Shown piece after piece: positions 17,340 to 26,861 of a DNA stretch of 64,000 nt. Positions within the stretch are counted from its first letter, which is position 1. Each line of letters begins with the position of its first letter. This DNA comes from JACKDX01 sp964640175 (GTDB taxonomy: Bacteria > Myxococcota_A > Polyangia > Polyangiales > GCA-016699535): NCBI GenBank assembly GCA_964640175.1, contig CAZXFW010000002.1:310001-374000 (forward strand), given 5' to 3'. The notes beneath the pieces are model-generated. The model had not been told where the DNA came from and did no database searches. It worked only from the letters and a program-made list of their open reading frames with translations. Both the position numbers and the translations under genes were made by a program.

Positions 17340-17376
17340 CTAAAGGACTTGCCTTTTTAGCCAGGAAAGCTAAAAC
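17340..17376 (+). promoter_or_regulatory. candidate promoter and overlapping hairpins before fdxA
   Basis: TTGCCT (17349-17354) and TAAAAC (17371-17376), 16 bp apart, could form a sigma-70-type promoter. The same bases form two overlapping inverted repeats. CTAAAGG (17340-17346) can pair with CCTTT(TT)AG (17352-17360), and TTTTAGC (17355-17361) can pair with GCTAAAA (17369-17375). They might be an operator or an attenuator. No experimental support is possible from sequence alone. Confidence 0.3.
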
Positions 17377-17404
17377 GCTGGAGTCTTGTTTCGGAGGATG
17401 AATC

Positions 17405-17824
17405 ATGCCCTACGTTGTGGCCGAACCTTGCATCAAATGTAAGTACACCGACTGTGTCGCTGTCTGCCCGGTAGATTGTTTTTACGAAGGGATAAACTCT
17501 CTTGTCATCAACCCAGACGAATGCATCGATTGTGGGGCATGCGAGCCAGAATGTCCAACCAAAGCCATTTTTGACGACTCTTCCTTGCCAGCCAAATGGA
17601 AGCCCTTTGTTGAAATCAACGCCGTCTTGTCCGGTGCCAAAACCATCGACAATGCAGATACTACTGATTGGCCTGAGCACCTTATTCAAGCGGTGCAAGC
17701 TCCAGAATTTAACACCTGGCCTAACATCAATCAGCAAAAAGACCCTCTTCCCGAAGCGGACGCCAATTCACAACGTGAACAAAAGTCTTCTGAGCTAGAT
17801 CCCCGAGGCGGCTCTTCAGAGTAG
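17405..17824 (+). CDS. fdxA: FdxA-type 7Fe-8S ferredoxin
   Basis: The 139-residue protein starts at an ATG preceded by GGAGGA. The N-terminal 60 residues carry the FdxA signature: CIKCKYTDCVAVCPVDCF for the first cluster and CIDCGACEPECP for the second. These are the cysteines of a 3Fe-4S plus 4Fe-4S ferredoxin. The rest is the usual acidic FdxA extension with a polar disordered end (about residues 115-139) longer than in most homologues. It is a soluble electron carrier; its partner is not indicated by context. The smc gene converges 27 bases downstream. Confidence 0.93.
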   Translation: MPYVVAEPCIKCKYTDCVAVCPVDCFYEGINSLVINPDECIDCGACEPECPTKAIFDDSSLPAKWKPFVEINAVLSGAKTIDNADTTDWPEHLIQAVQAPEFNTWPNINQQKDPLPEADANSQREQKSSELDPRGGSSE

Positions 17825-17851
17825 CTTGGTACGCTAAACGACACTCAACCG

Positions 17852-20800
17852 CTAAGCGGTGGCTGGAGCATTTTCTACCACGGCGCGCTTGCGAGGCGCT
17901 TGAGCACCCTCTTCGTCTCGACGCAGCTGCACGCTAACCACCTTGGAAACTCCAGGCACTTCCATGGTCACACCGTACAATCGATCGGCAAGCTCCATCG
18001 TGCGACGGGAATGCGTGATGACGATGAACTGAGAGTCACGTGACATTGAGCGAACCGCTTCGCCAAAACGGTCAATATTGGCTTCATCCAAAGGCGCATC
18101 CACTTCGTCCAGCAAGCAAAACGGACTGGGTTTGTATTGAAAAATCGCAAAAATAAGAGACACCGCGGTAAGCGCCTTTTCACCACCGCTCATCAAATCC
18201 AAAGTATTGATCCGCTTGCCTGGAGGCCTGGCGATAATCTCCACGCCTGTTTCCAACATGTCCTCGGGATCTGTGAGCGAAAGCTCCCCTTTGCCGCCAC
18301 CAAACATCGCAGGAAAGATCTGCTGAAACCGCTGGTTAACCGCATCGAAAGCCTCTTTGAAAAGCTTACGGCTTTCTCGGTTCATTTTACGAATCGCCTT
18401 ATCCAACTGCTCAAGTGCAGATTCCAAATCAAGCTGCTGTTTTGTCAGATCTTCATAACGCTGAGACTGTTCTTCAAATTCCTGAATCGCCAACAGATTA
18501 ACTTCACCCATACGACTGATCAGCCGGTTGAGCTCCTCCACACGCGCATCTGACTCAGCTTCTGGCGTGCGCCGCCCGTGATAGTCCATCAGTGTATCAC
18601 GCACATCGATTTGGTACTTCTCCTGCACGTGTTCAATGAGGTGCTCGATAGCCAAAACTTTTTCACGACGCTCAAGCGCAAGCTCAGTGGTCAGGCTGTT
18701 TTGCTGGTCAATCGCATCGCGCAGCTCACGTAAATTTTGCTCGGTGGCCGCGCTATCTTGGCGCATCTGTTCACATTGCTCTCGCAATTTTTGAAGCCCA
18801 CCTTTTTCAGTCTCAAGCTGGGCCTTACGTTGGGAAAGTTTTTCCTTGGTCTGCACCACCTTGACGGAGAAATCTTCTTGCTTCTGCTGTCCTTCTCGTT
18901 GCTCCTCTGCAAAACGCTTGTGGCGCTCCCGCATCTCAAAGAGCGTGCGGCTTAACCTCTCGCGTGCAGTCTCATCGCTCATGCGTTTTTGCTGAGCCTT
19001 AGCAACTTTAACACGCTCTTCGGTCACAGCAGCGGCTTGTTGCTCTTCACTCTCTTTACGTTCAGCAAAAAGCTCAGTGGCGGCTTTAAGCTCTTGTTCC
19101 AACCCATCGTAGGATTGGCGTGTTCGCGTAAGCTCGGACGTAAGATGTATCTCCTGTTGGTCGAACTCCTCCATGCCGAGCGTTAGCGTAGCTTCGTCCG
19201 TGTGAAATGCCTGAAGCTGCTGTCCCTTGCTCGCACATACGTCTTCCATGTGTCTCAGTGCCGTTTGTGCCTCGACCACCGAAAGCTCCGCTTCGTGTGC
19301 TTCCGCCCGCGCGGCCTCATCTGCTGCCTCTTGCTCTGCCACACCCTGACGCAACCGCGAACACTCCTCTTCGATTTCCGTCAACTTGGCGGTTTGCTCG
19401 ACGACGGCATCTTTCAAACGGCGAATTTCGCGCTTGAATTCCAACACATGCGTGCCGCGTTGCTCTTCAGACCCACCCGTAAGCACCCCTTCAGACGAAA
19501 GGAATTCTCCGGCACGGGTCACAAAGCCAAGCTTCGAGCCGCAAAACGTATGCAATCGGACTGCAGCCTCCAGAGACTCCACCACAACCACGTTGCCTAA
19601 TAGATGTGCAACCAGCGCACTGTCTTCCTCAGAGAAGCTGAGCTGATCCACCAGCCACCCCACCACAGCAGAATCTGAAGGAAGCTCCTCCCTCTGTGAT
19701 TTTTCCCATGTCCTGGCCATGAAACTTGCCCGACCATGCTTCCCTTGGCTGAGATAAGATACCGCCTGCGCACTCGTCTTTAAATCTTCGACAACTACCA
19801 CTTGCAGCCGCTCGCCCAAAGCTGCGGCAAGTGCTGCCGTCAACGGCTCAGGACAGCCGATACGATCTGCGACCAAACCCACCACATGCGCGCTGGATTC
19901 CCCACCCTGTTCACGCACATAGCGCGTCATGATGGCTCGGGTACCTGCTTCCATTCCTTCGAATTTGCGTTGGATCTCTTCCAAGGAACTCAAACGTGAA
20001 CGCTTTTGAACCAGTTGGCCTCGAACCTCTTGCATTCGATGCTCAGCTTCGACAAAACGCTGCCGCAGCTCCGAAAGTTCTCCTTCAAGCGCCTTGCGTT
20101 TGTCTGTGCTTTGGGACCTGCCGCCCTGTAGCCCGCCTAACCGCGCACGGAGTTCTTCAATCGCACGTTGATCGTCTTTTTGCGCTGCCTCAAGTGACTG
20201 ATAATCCTGCCGCACCTTCGTAAGGCGCGCCGTCGCTTCACTGCGTCGAGCAGCATTGGACTCAATTTGAAGCTGCAGACTGGCCATCAGCGTACGATTT
20301 TCTTCCAAGGCCGTACGGTGCACTTCCATGACGGAAGCTGCGTCACTCGATGCATTCCGTTTATGTTCAAATTCCTCCGTCGTACGCTTTAGCTCATCAC
20401 TTGCGTTCTGTTCAATCTCCAACGCACGGGCTAGCTCAACCTCAAGCTCTTCGTGTTCATGAGACACCAATTGCTGCTCAGCATCAAGCGCCGCAAACTC
20501 GCGTTCCAGCGCAGTCTCGCGTTCACGCAGCACCCCAATTTGATCGAGATAATGCGCAATTTGGCTCTCAAGAAGGTGCACCGCATTTTCAGACTCAAAC
20601 GCAGAGACCTGAGATTTTTCAACGTGGCGCTCTCCCTCAAGCAATGTTTGACGCTTCGTTTCGAGCTCTGCTTCATGAGACTTTACTTGGGCACGGACTT
20701 CACCCAGTTGAGTTTCGGCAGACAACAAGTTTCCCGCAACCGATTTTTCCGTCACAGTAAGTTCCAGCCAGCGGTGAGCCGCCGCATGAAGCTCCAAGTC

Positions 20801-21478
20801 TTTGAGCTCTGTCCGATACTGCCGGTATTTTTCTGCTTTCTGGGCCTGACGCTTCAGGGAAGCCAAGTTTTTTTCTAATTCGGTAACAACATCCTTCACC
20901 CGCAAAAGATTTTGTCGGGTGTAGTCCATCTTGCGTTCAGCTGCGCGCTTACGTGCTTTAAACTTTGTGACACCTGCAGCTTCTTCGATAAAATGCCGAC
21001 GGTCTTTCGGTTTAGCAGAGACAATAAGCCCGACACGCCCTTGCTCAATGATGGAATAGGCTTTGGTACCGACTCCCGTCCCCAAAAAGAGGTTGGTCAC
21101 GTCCATGAGCCGCACCGGAACTTTATTGATGAAATACTCACTTTCGGCACTACGATCGACCCGCCGCATTACCGTGATTTCTGTATAATCACTGTACTCC
21201 GCAGGCGCAATGCCTTGTGAGTTATCAAACGTAAGCGCCACTTCTGCAAAACCGTGAGGGCCACGGTCTTCGGACCCTGTAAAAATAACATCTTCCATGG
21301 AGCTGCCACGGAGATGTTTGGCAGACTGTTCCCCCATCACCCAGCGGATGGCATCGACAATATTAGACTTGCCGCAACCGTTGGGGCCTACCACGCCAAT
21401 AATGTCTTCATCGAACCGAAAGACGGTCCTATCGACAAAAGACTTGAAGCCACAAATTTCGAGTCGCTTGATGCGCAT
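17852..21478 (-). CDS. smc: chromosome segregation ATPase Smc
   Basis: The 1208-residue protein has the full Smc layout. The N-terminal ATPase half has Walker A GPNGCGKSNIVDAIRW at about 32. A coiled coil runs from about 170 to 500. The hinge lies at about 520-680 (HVVGLVADRIGCPEPL, GKHGRASFMA). A second coiled coil spans about 690-1020. The C-terminal half has signature LMSGGEKAL and Walker B CLLDEVDAPLDEAN. Smc with ScpA/ScpB organises and segregates the chromosome; scpA and scpB are not in the window. It lies 98 bases after a kinase gene on the same strand. Confidence 0.98.
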   Translation of the reverse strand: MRIKRLEICGFKSFVDRTVFRFDEDIIGVVGPNGCGKSNIVDAIRWVMGEQSAKHLRGSSMEDVIFTGSEDRGPHGFAEVALTFDNSQGIAPAEYSDYTEITVMRRVDRSAESEYFINKVPVRLMDVTNLFLGTGVGTKAYSIIEQGRVGLIVSAKPKDRRHFIEEAAGVTKFKARKRAAERKMDYTRQNLLRVKDVVTELEKNLASLKRQAQKAEKYRQYRTELKDLELHAAAHRWLELTVTEKSVAGNLLSAETQLGEVRAQVKSHEAELETKRQTLLEGERHVEKSQVSAFESENAVHLLESQIAHYLDQIGVLRERETALEREFAALDAEQQLVSHEHEELEVELARALEIEQNASDELKRTTEEFEHKRNASSDAASVMEVHRTALEENRTLMASLQLQIESNAARRSEATARLTKVRQDYQSLEAAQKDDQRAIEELRARLGGLQGGRSQSTDKRKALEGELSELRQRFVEAEHRMQEVRGQLVQKRSRLSSLEEIQRKFEGMEAGTRAIMTRYVREQGGESSAHVVGLVADRIGCPEPLTAALAAALGERLQVVVVEDLKTSAQAVSYLSQGKHGRASFMARTWEKSQREELPSDSAVVGWLVDQLSFSEEDSALVAHLLGNVVVVESLEAAVRLHTFCGSKLGFVTRAGEFLSSEGVLTGGSEEQRGTHVLEFKREIRRLKDAVVEQTAKLTEIEEECSRLRQGVAEQEAADEAARAEAHEAELSVVEAQTALRHMEDVCASKGQQLQAFHTDEATLTLGMEEFDQQEIHLTSELTRTRQSYDGLEQELKAATELFAERKESEEQQAAAVTEERVKVAKAQQKRMSDETARERLSRTLFEMRERHKRFAEEQREGQQKQEDFSVKVVQTKEKLSQRKAQLETEKGGLQKLREQCEQMRQDSAATEQNLRELRDAIDQQNSLTTELALERREKVLAIEHLIEHVQEKYQIDVRDTLMDYHGRRTPEAESDARVEELNRLISRMGEVNLLAIQEFEEQSQRYEDLTKQQLDLESALEQLDKAIRKMNRESRKLFKEAFDAVNQRFQQIFPAMFGGGKGELSLTDPEDMLETGVEIIARPPGKRINTLDLMSGGEKALTAVSLIFAIFQYKPSPFCLLDEVDAPLDEANIDRFGEAVRSMSRDSQFIVITHSRRTMELADRLYGVTMEVPGVSKVVSVQLRRDEEGAQAPRKRAVVENAPATA

Positions 21479-21576
21479 GGACTACCTGGCAGAAACGCTG
21501 TCCACCATTTGGCCTGACGTAGCACTGCTCGTGTGAGTTTGCAACGCAAATTGAGCGGAGATCCGCCCAAAAATCG

Positions 21577-23328
21577 CTATTCCAGCTGAGTACTGATAGG
21601 TACACTGAAAACCAGCTCATCCGATTGGGGACCAAAAGCGATCGAGCCAGCCACAGAACGCAGACACTGGCCAAGGGGACCACGGGCTACCTCCGCCGGC
21701 CGGACATCCACCTGAGTCACATGGCCCTCTTTCGCCACGCTAAAACCCAGAGTCACCTTAACGGACGATTGACCCTGAAGATGTGTCTTAAAGCAGTTGG
21801 TGAATTGGCTACTACGCTTTTGTACCGTCGCCGAAAGTTGACGCACATCGGGACCTTTAAGCGCTGGCAGTCCTTGACGCGGCGCACGCGGCTTGAGCGC
21901 TTCCTTTGGAACCGCTTGCGAACCCTCTCTTTCTGAGGGAGCGTTGGCAGAGAGTTCTGTTGGAGCATGCTGTTCGGGTGGATGCGTCGTGTCAGGCAGA
22001 GGACGCGATTGACCCAATTCGTCGTCACTCGCCACACGCCCACTTTCGACGTAGACAAACTCCTTTGGCCTGCTCCGAGCCGCGTGGACATTCGTGTACC
22101 AAGCGAGGACACCCACAGCAAGAGCCACAAACGCTATAAAACCCACCATGCCGATAAACACTTTCATCCCGATGCCACGGCGAGGCGTGGGACGGTTTGT
22201 CTCTTTTTCGACGTCAATGACTTCCGAAATATCCAACGGAATGCTCGAATCCGTTTTCTGCGGTGGCATCGAGGAAACATACGCCGCAGGCTGAAAGCTC
22301 GCGTTCGTTGCAGAAGGTGCTTTTCGCCACGAGCGGTCGAGCGATGCAAGATCATCCACGTTGAGAAATTCCGCCATCTTCGGATCAAAAAAGTCGCGCG
22401 CCACTGCTGCCGCAAGCTTCGCTTGAGCGCTTTCTGTAGAATCCGCCCGCAAGTGACGAAGTGTCTGTGCAAACTCCAAAGCAGACTGAAACCGCTGACG
22501 AGGGTCTTTATGCAAAGCCTTAGCAACCACTGCGCTAAACGTCGGAGTAATATCCGGTCGCACTAAATCGAGCGGTTCAGGAATGTGATTCATGACACGC
22601 GAGACGGTGATGGACAGACTCGGCCCGCGAAAGACATTGGTCCCTGACAAGACCTCATGAAGCACGACTCCACAACCATAAACATCCGACACCGGTGAAG
22701 GCGGAGAGCCATGCAAAAGCTCTGGCGCAAGGTAAGGAAATTTCCCCTTGATCATTGCTTCGCCCTGACCCACTTCGGTAGCGTCCATACGCGTACGCGC
22801 GATACCAAAATCAGCAAGCTTCACATGCCCCTCAACGTCAATCAGCACATTGGAGGGGGTGACATCACGATGCACGACTTGCAGCGGACTTCCATCAGGA
22901 GCAAGCAGCGTGTGAGCATAATGGAGGGCATCCAGCACCTGGATCACGATATGCAAGGCAATCTGGGCTGGGAATGGGCCGTGCACCGTATTGACAAATC
23001 GTTTCCAACGACCCAGATGAAACCCATGCACATAGTCTAAAACCATGAAATAGGACTGCATATCGCGCCCGAAATCCACAACACCCACAATGCCTGGATG
23101 ATGAAGATTCGACATGATCCGTGCCTCACGCTTGAACATGTTCACCATTGCGTTGTCTTCGTCCATGTCAGACAAGATACGTTTGATAACCACAGGCTTA
23201 ACAAATCCAGCCGCGCCTTCACTACGCGCCAGATAAATAACGCCCATTCCGCCCTTTGCTAACACATCAACGATGCGGTAGCGCCCTAGCACTAACTTTC
23301 CTACAAACTCGTCCGGAGGGTGTTTCAC
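21577..23328 (-). CDS. Ser/Thr protein kinase with AgmX/PglI-like C-terminal domain
   Basis: The 583-residue protein has a kinase domain at about 15-285, with glycine loop AKGGMGVIY, catalytic lysine VVIKRI, HRDVTPSNVLID, DFGIART and APE-equivalent LAPEL. One transmembrane helix lies at about 393-415 (FIGMVGFIAFVALAVGVLAW). A Pro/Ser/Glu-rich stretch follows, then a C-terminal domain of about 90 residues. That domain has a paired-cysteine pattern (FTNCFKTH, GQCLRSV) and TonB-like strands (VKVTLGFSVAKEGHVTQVDV), as in AgmX/PglI proteins of myxobacteria. The gene starts 5 bases after the FecR lipoprotein gene, so the two are probably cotranscribed and act across the envelope together. Confidence 0.93.
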   Translation of the reverse strand: MKHPPDEFVGKLVLGRYRIVDVLAKGGMGVIYLARSEGAAGFVKPVVIKRILSDMDEDNAMVNMFKREARIMSNLHHPGIVGVVDFGRDMQSYFMVLDYVHGFHLGRWKRFVNTVHGPFPAQIALHIVIQVLDALHYAHTLLAPDGSPLQVVHRDVTPSNVLIDVEGHVKLADFGIARTRMDATEVGQGEAMIKGKFPYLAPELLHGSPPSPVSDVYGCGVVLHEVLSGTNVFRGPSLSITVSRVMNHIPEPLDLVRPDITPTFSAVVAKALHKDPRQRFQSALEFAQTLRHLRADSTESAQAKLAAAVARDFFDPKMAEFLNVDDLASLDRSWRKAPSATNASFQPAAYVSSMPPQKTDSSIPLDISEVIDVEKETNRPTPRRGIGMKVFIGMVGFIAFVALAVGVLAWYTNVHAARSRPKEFVYVESGRVASDDELGQSRPLPDTTHPPEQHAPTELSANAPSEREGSQAVPKEALKPRAPRQGLPALKGPDVRQLSATVQKRSSQFTNCFKTHLQGQSSVKVTLGFSVAKEGHVTQVDVRPAEVARGPLGQCLRSVAGSIAFGPQSDELVFSVPISTQLE

Positions 23329-23333
23329 AGGCT

Positions 23334-25271
23334 TTATCGCGTTATGGCACGAAGGTAGTAGTGTATACCATATTGAGGTTGCGCAATACGGATAGCAAGC
23401 GCATGATCCTCCTTTGGCACCGCAACCATACCCTTGAAACGGTATTGGGCATCCGTTTGAAGTGCTGCTCCTCCCACACTAATGGTGGCTTCATCGACAG
23501 CAGTCCCTGAGACAGCTACTTGGGACAGACCTGCAGCAATGGCTCCTTCGGGCTCTTTGACGTAGGCAGCCTGCGCAGCGTTATCGAACAGCAACTGCAA
23601 TGTCGTCACTGACGAACGCTTGTTGGGTTGGCCAAGTTCAAACCACCACCGGTACATCCCTTCAGTCACTTGACCAGATTCCAACGTGAGCCGCGGTCCT
23701 CGTGTCGCAATGCGCTGAGCTTTTCCGCCCCGAGTTGGCTCAAGCACCAACGTATAATCGCCTGCTCCTTTGTCCATGCCCGGCCAGACAAATGTAAGTT
23801 CCGGCAAAAGATTTTGAAACATCACTGTATAATGTCGGCCATCCGATTCCACTGTGTTTACCGGAGCTCTGCGAGGAAGCTGTTGTGCCCCCGTATCTTT
23901 TCGAACCCATAACTGCCCAGAAGCCACCGCATTCCCAGAAGCGGTACCCCCTTTCACACATCGTACCCGGTAACGGTTGTTACCCGGAATCACCGAAATG
24001 ATGGCAGCCCCTTTGCCTCGGGAGCTCATGCTAAGCTTTGCAAACGAATTGGAAAGACTAACCTCTACCGCGCCCTCGTCGGGACACTGCGTGCCAAACC
24101 GTATGCGCACAGCGGTAGGTGCTGAGGCATCGTGTATCGTGGCTGTCTCCCCTGCAGGCAGTGTCAAATCAGCAAATTTAGGAATAAGATTGATCATCTC
24201 AATCACGCCCGTGTGATAAAGCGCAGCCGATTCCCCCGCACTAAGCGATGCGTGTGCGTCTTTACTAACAATGTCTCCATGGCCGCTGTCTGTATTGATG
24301 GTCGATAAACGCTTACCCACATCCACCCGCAGTATCGAAGGCGCTACGCTGCCCTTGCCTGCAATGGACCCCCCGGGCAAAAGCATTTGAACGTCGCTCT
24401 GTTTAGATTCAAATTGGACTTTGCCTCGTCGAACTTGCAACAAGTGCATATCGTCAGGAACTATGATCACCTGCGCAGCCCCTTGGACCGATGCCGACTC
24501 CGAACCACGGCTGACATCCATGGACGCACTTCGGGAAAGCTCTACTTCTGTTCCTGCAACGACTGTGCTCTGCCCTGGGTTAAGCGGCTCCCAGCGTGCC
24601 TCAGGGCTACTTCGAAAACGCGAGCCTTTGCCCTCAACACTCACCACAATGCTACGCTCAGCAGGGTTTATTTCCTCTATAGGCCCTGCGTGTTTGGGAG
24701 CGCTTCCAACGCCTTCAAGAATCGCCCCACCGATACTAAGGGTAAGTTTTTCTCCCTGCTTCAGCTCAACAGTGTCTGTGCCCTCTATCGTGACATGGCC
24801 AATCATCACTTGTAATCCCATGCTGTCTTTGTTTGAGGTGATCTGCACACTGGCATTCGGTCGAAGGTATGCCACACCCATATGCGTATTGAACTGAATC
24901 GTTTGATCCTTGGAACTTAACGTGACTTCACCCGCCTGCACGTTAAGTCGATGCTCGCCTTGACCAGGAGCCTTTTCCAAAAACCGAATCACGGTATTTG
25001 GGCCAAGCTCGATGCCGCCGTGGCCTAAAAGACTGATTTTGGCAGAAGCATGAGAAGACGTACGCACACCATCATTTAAAGCAAACCCTGTGCCCACCTC
25101 GGCATGCTTCCACGCATTCTGTTGCTTAGCATAATCCCGCTCTACGCTGCGTTTTACAGCAACCAATTCCGCTATTTTTTCATCTCCGCACCCGGAACAA
25201 TCCTCACATCCACCAAGTGCCAGGATGGCCCACACGCTCAACCACAGCCATCGATACTTGGGTGCATTCAT
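23334..25271 (-). CDS. FecR-domain lipoprotein
   Basis: A 645-residue reading from the ATG at 25271, chosen because it gives a lipoprotein signal (LWLSVWAILALGGC, cysteine near residue 22); the frame is open to 25319. A FecR-type beta domain lies at about 50-175 (VGTGFALNDGVRTSSHASAK, GGIELGPNTVIRFLE). A second FecR-like region follows at about 200-330 (RWEPLNPGQSTVVAGTEVEL). The C-terminal half is beta-rich with Ig-like repeats and no recognised catalytic motif. It is likely a periplasm-facing sensor or wall-binding lipoprotein. It sits between an outer-membrane-like protein (7-base gap) and a Ser/Thr kinase (5-base gap). Confidence 0.82.
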   Translation of the reverse strand: MNAPKYRWLWLSVWAILALGGCEDCSGCGDEKIAELVAVKRSVERDYAKQQNAWKHAEVGTGFALNDGVRTSSHASAKISLLGHGGIELGPNTVIRFLEKAPGQGEHRLNVQAGEVTLSSKDQTIQFNTHMGVAYLRPNASVQITSNKDSMGLQVMIGHVTIEGTDTVELKQGEKLTLSIGGAILEGVGSAPKHAGPIEEINPAERSIVVSVEGKGSRFRSSPEARWEPLNPGQSTVVAGTEVELSRSASMDVSRGSESASVQGAAQVIIVPDDMHLLQVRRGKVQFESKQSDVQMLLPGGSIAGKGSVAPSILRVDVGKRLSTINTDSGHGDIVSKDAHASLSAGESAALYHTGVIEMINLIPKFADLTLPAGETATIHDASAPTAVRIRFGTQCPDEGAVEVSLSNSFAKLSMSSRGKGAAIISVIPGNNRYRVRCVKGGTASGNAVASGQLWVRKDTGAQQLPRRAPVNTVESDGRHYTVMFQNLLPELTFVWPGMDKGAGDYTLVLEPTRGGKAQRIATRGPRLTLESGQVTEGMYRWWFELGQPNKRSSVTTLQLLFDNAAQAAYVKEPEGAIAAGLSQVAVSGTAVDEATISVGGAALQTDAQYRFKGMVAVPKEDHALAIRIAQPQYGIHYYLRAITR

Positions 25272-25278
25272 GAACTGC

Positions 25279-26790
25279 TTACCTGCCTTCTGAAGCCTTG
25301 GCTTCCCGCAGATCCACATTCAACACCGTAACGCCACGTTCTTGAACCTGTACCCGTCGCTTTTGATTGCGGAACCCAGGCATGGTGATCACCACTTCAT
25401 AACGTCCTGGAGGCACGTCTGCTTCAAAGCCACCATCTTCACCTGCACGAAGCTCTACCCCAATGGGTTCAATTCGGACGTTGGCAGCAAGCCCTGAGCC
25501 TTTGTAGGAACGGACATATCCACGTATTTGGCCCACAGGCAATGCACGCTCGAGTGAAACAGTTAACTGTGCTGTTTCTCCCGCTTTGACTTGAGCAGTC
25601 TCTTCGCGCGGCTTGTAACCTTCTGCTTCGATAGTCACTTTGAGGATTCCTGGCGGTAGCGCGGTAATTTCCCCTTGACCAGTAACGTCTGTTTGCAGCT
25701 CGCGCATTTGCTCTGTTTGCTGCCAGCGAACCATGGCTGCTAACGGATTACCATTCTCGTCTTTGACGTTAACGTTAACTTTACCTAACACAGGCGGAGC
25801 AGGCTTGGCTTGGACAACAACAGGAGCCACAGGAGGTGGCGCTTCTTTCACCTCGGATTTCTCCAGTGGAATCATGTAACTCACCCCAAGCCACGCGGTG
25901 AACCGCGGCTCAATGGGAACCAGAGGCGAACCCACCCCCACTTCTGGCCGAGAACTCACTAACCCTTCTGCCATAAGATGCAACTTTAGAGGAGTGTCTG
26001 TGATCGGCTGCCAGCGTGCGCCCGCAGCCACTCGCAAAGGGGCATTGCCTAACGACGGCGCCCCTGATCCAACCCATGGCTCCCAACTGCCTTCTGCCAA
26101 TAACTCCACGGTGTCTATTCTGCCCACAATACCCAAACCGGTTAACACCGAGTTAAAATCACTGAGACCCAAAGAAAGCCGATCGTTCAAACTAAGTTCA
26201 TCCGCATCGTCCACAGCGTTGGCAGAGTTATCCCAGCGGAACCCTGCTTGAGCAGCTAACGTAACCACACCGATGTCGTAGCTGGACATCACGACCCCAT
26301 CGATCGTGGTGGCATCAAACTCAATGGAGGGAGCCGACGCCCCTGGCAACCACACACTCACTTGAGCACCTAAGCTAAACCCTGGAGCAATTTCGGTCCC
26401 CGCTCGAATGCGCAACCTCGGATCTCCGACCAGACCACTATCGTCACCGCTATCGCTGGAGTGCATATCCCACCGACCATCCAAACTCCCAGCCAATGTA
26501 AGCCACGGAATCAAACGTACAGAAGCAGCAAGACGCCCCGAGAGCCGTTGGTGCGAATCATTGTCGTTTAATACCTCTTCCGTGTAGCCATACCCTGCAG
26601 ACGCTGCCAATGTCACATTGCGAACTCCGGGAGCGGGTGTGCCCACGCGCAATAGGCCCGGCAATGCATCTGGCGTTGCGCCCACTGTCTCAGTGGCAAC
26701 GCGCTCCTCGGCGTTGGCCATATGAGCGACACTGCTAAGCATCAACCCGCACAGCACACCATACCGCACATGACTTGGAACAGAAGCCAT
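25279..26790 (-). CDS. outer-membrane-like protein with carboxypeptidase-regulatory repeats
   Basis: The 503-residue protein has a signal peptide at residues 1-27 (ending HMANA). Residues 45-320 alternate polar and hydrophobic residues with aromatic ends (VRLIPWLTLAGSLDGRWD, VVTLAAQAGFRW), as in an outer-membrane beta-barrel. A Pro/Val-rich hinge lies near 325-345. Two carboxypeptidase regulatory-like Ig folds follow at about 345-420 (GKVNVNVKDENGNPLAAMV) and 425-495 (GQIRGYVRSYKGSGLAANV, PPGRYEVVITMPGF). It is the first gene of a tight trio with the FecR lipoprotein and a kinase. Its substrate or partner is unknown. Confidence 0.78.
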   Translation of the reverse strand: MASVPSHVRYGVLCGLMLSSVAHMANAEERVATETVGATPDALPGLLRVGTPAPGVRNVTLAASAGYGYTEEVLNDNDSHQRLSGRLAASVRLIPWLTLAGSLDGRWDMHSSDSGDDSGLVGDPRLRIRAGTEIAPGFSLGAQVSVWLPGASAPSIEFDATTIDGVVMSSYDIGVVTLAAQAGFRWDNSANAVDDADELSLNDRLSLGLSDFNSVLTGLGIVGRIDTVELLAEGSWEPWVGSGAPSLGNAPLRVAAGARWQPITDTPLKLHLMAEGLVSSRPEVGVGSPLVPIEPRFTAWLGVSYMIPLEKSEVKEAPPPVAPVVVQAKPAPPVLGKVNVNVKDENGNPLAAMVRWQQTEQMRELQTDVTGQGEITALPPGILKVTIEAEGYKPREETAQVKAGETAQLTVSLERALPVGQIRGYVRSYKGSGLAANVRIEPIGVELRAGEDGGFEADVPPGRYEVVITMPGFRNQKRRVQVQERGVTVLNVDLREAKASEGR

Positions 26791-26861
26791 TGGCTCTCTA
26801 GTTTACAAGGAAACCTGGAAAAACTGCAATGAAATGGCTGTCTTTTAGATATCCTTAGGCC

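Noticed and set aside
18137..20878. Many plus-strand frames of 60-142 codons opposite smc
   Set aside because: They are shadows of the Smc coiled-coil codons, rich in Leu/Phe/His from reversed Glu/Lys/Gln codons, with no start signals.
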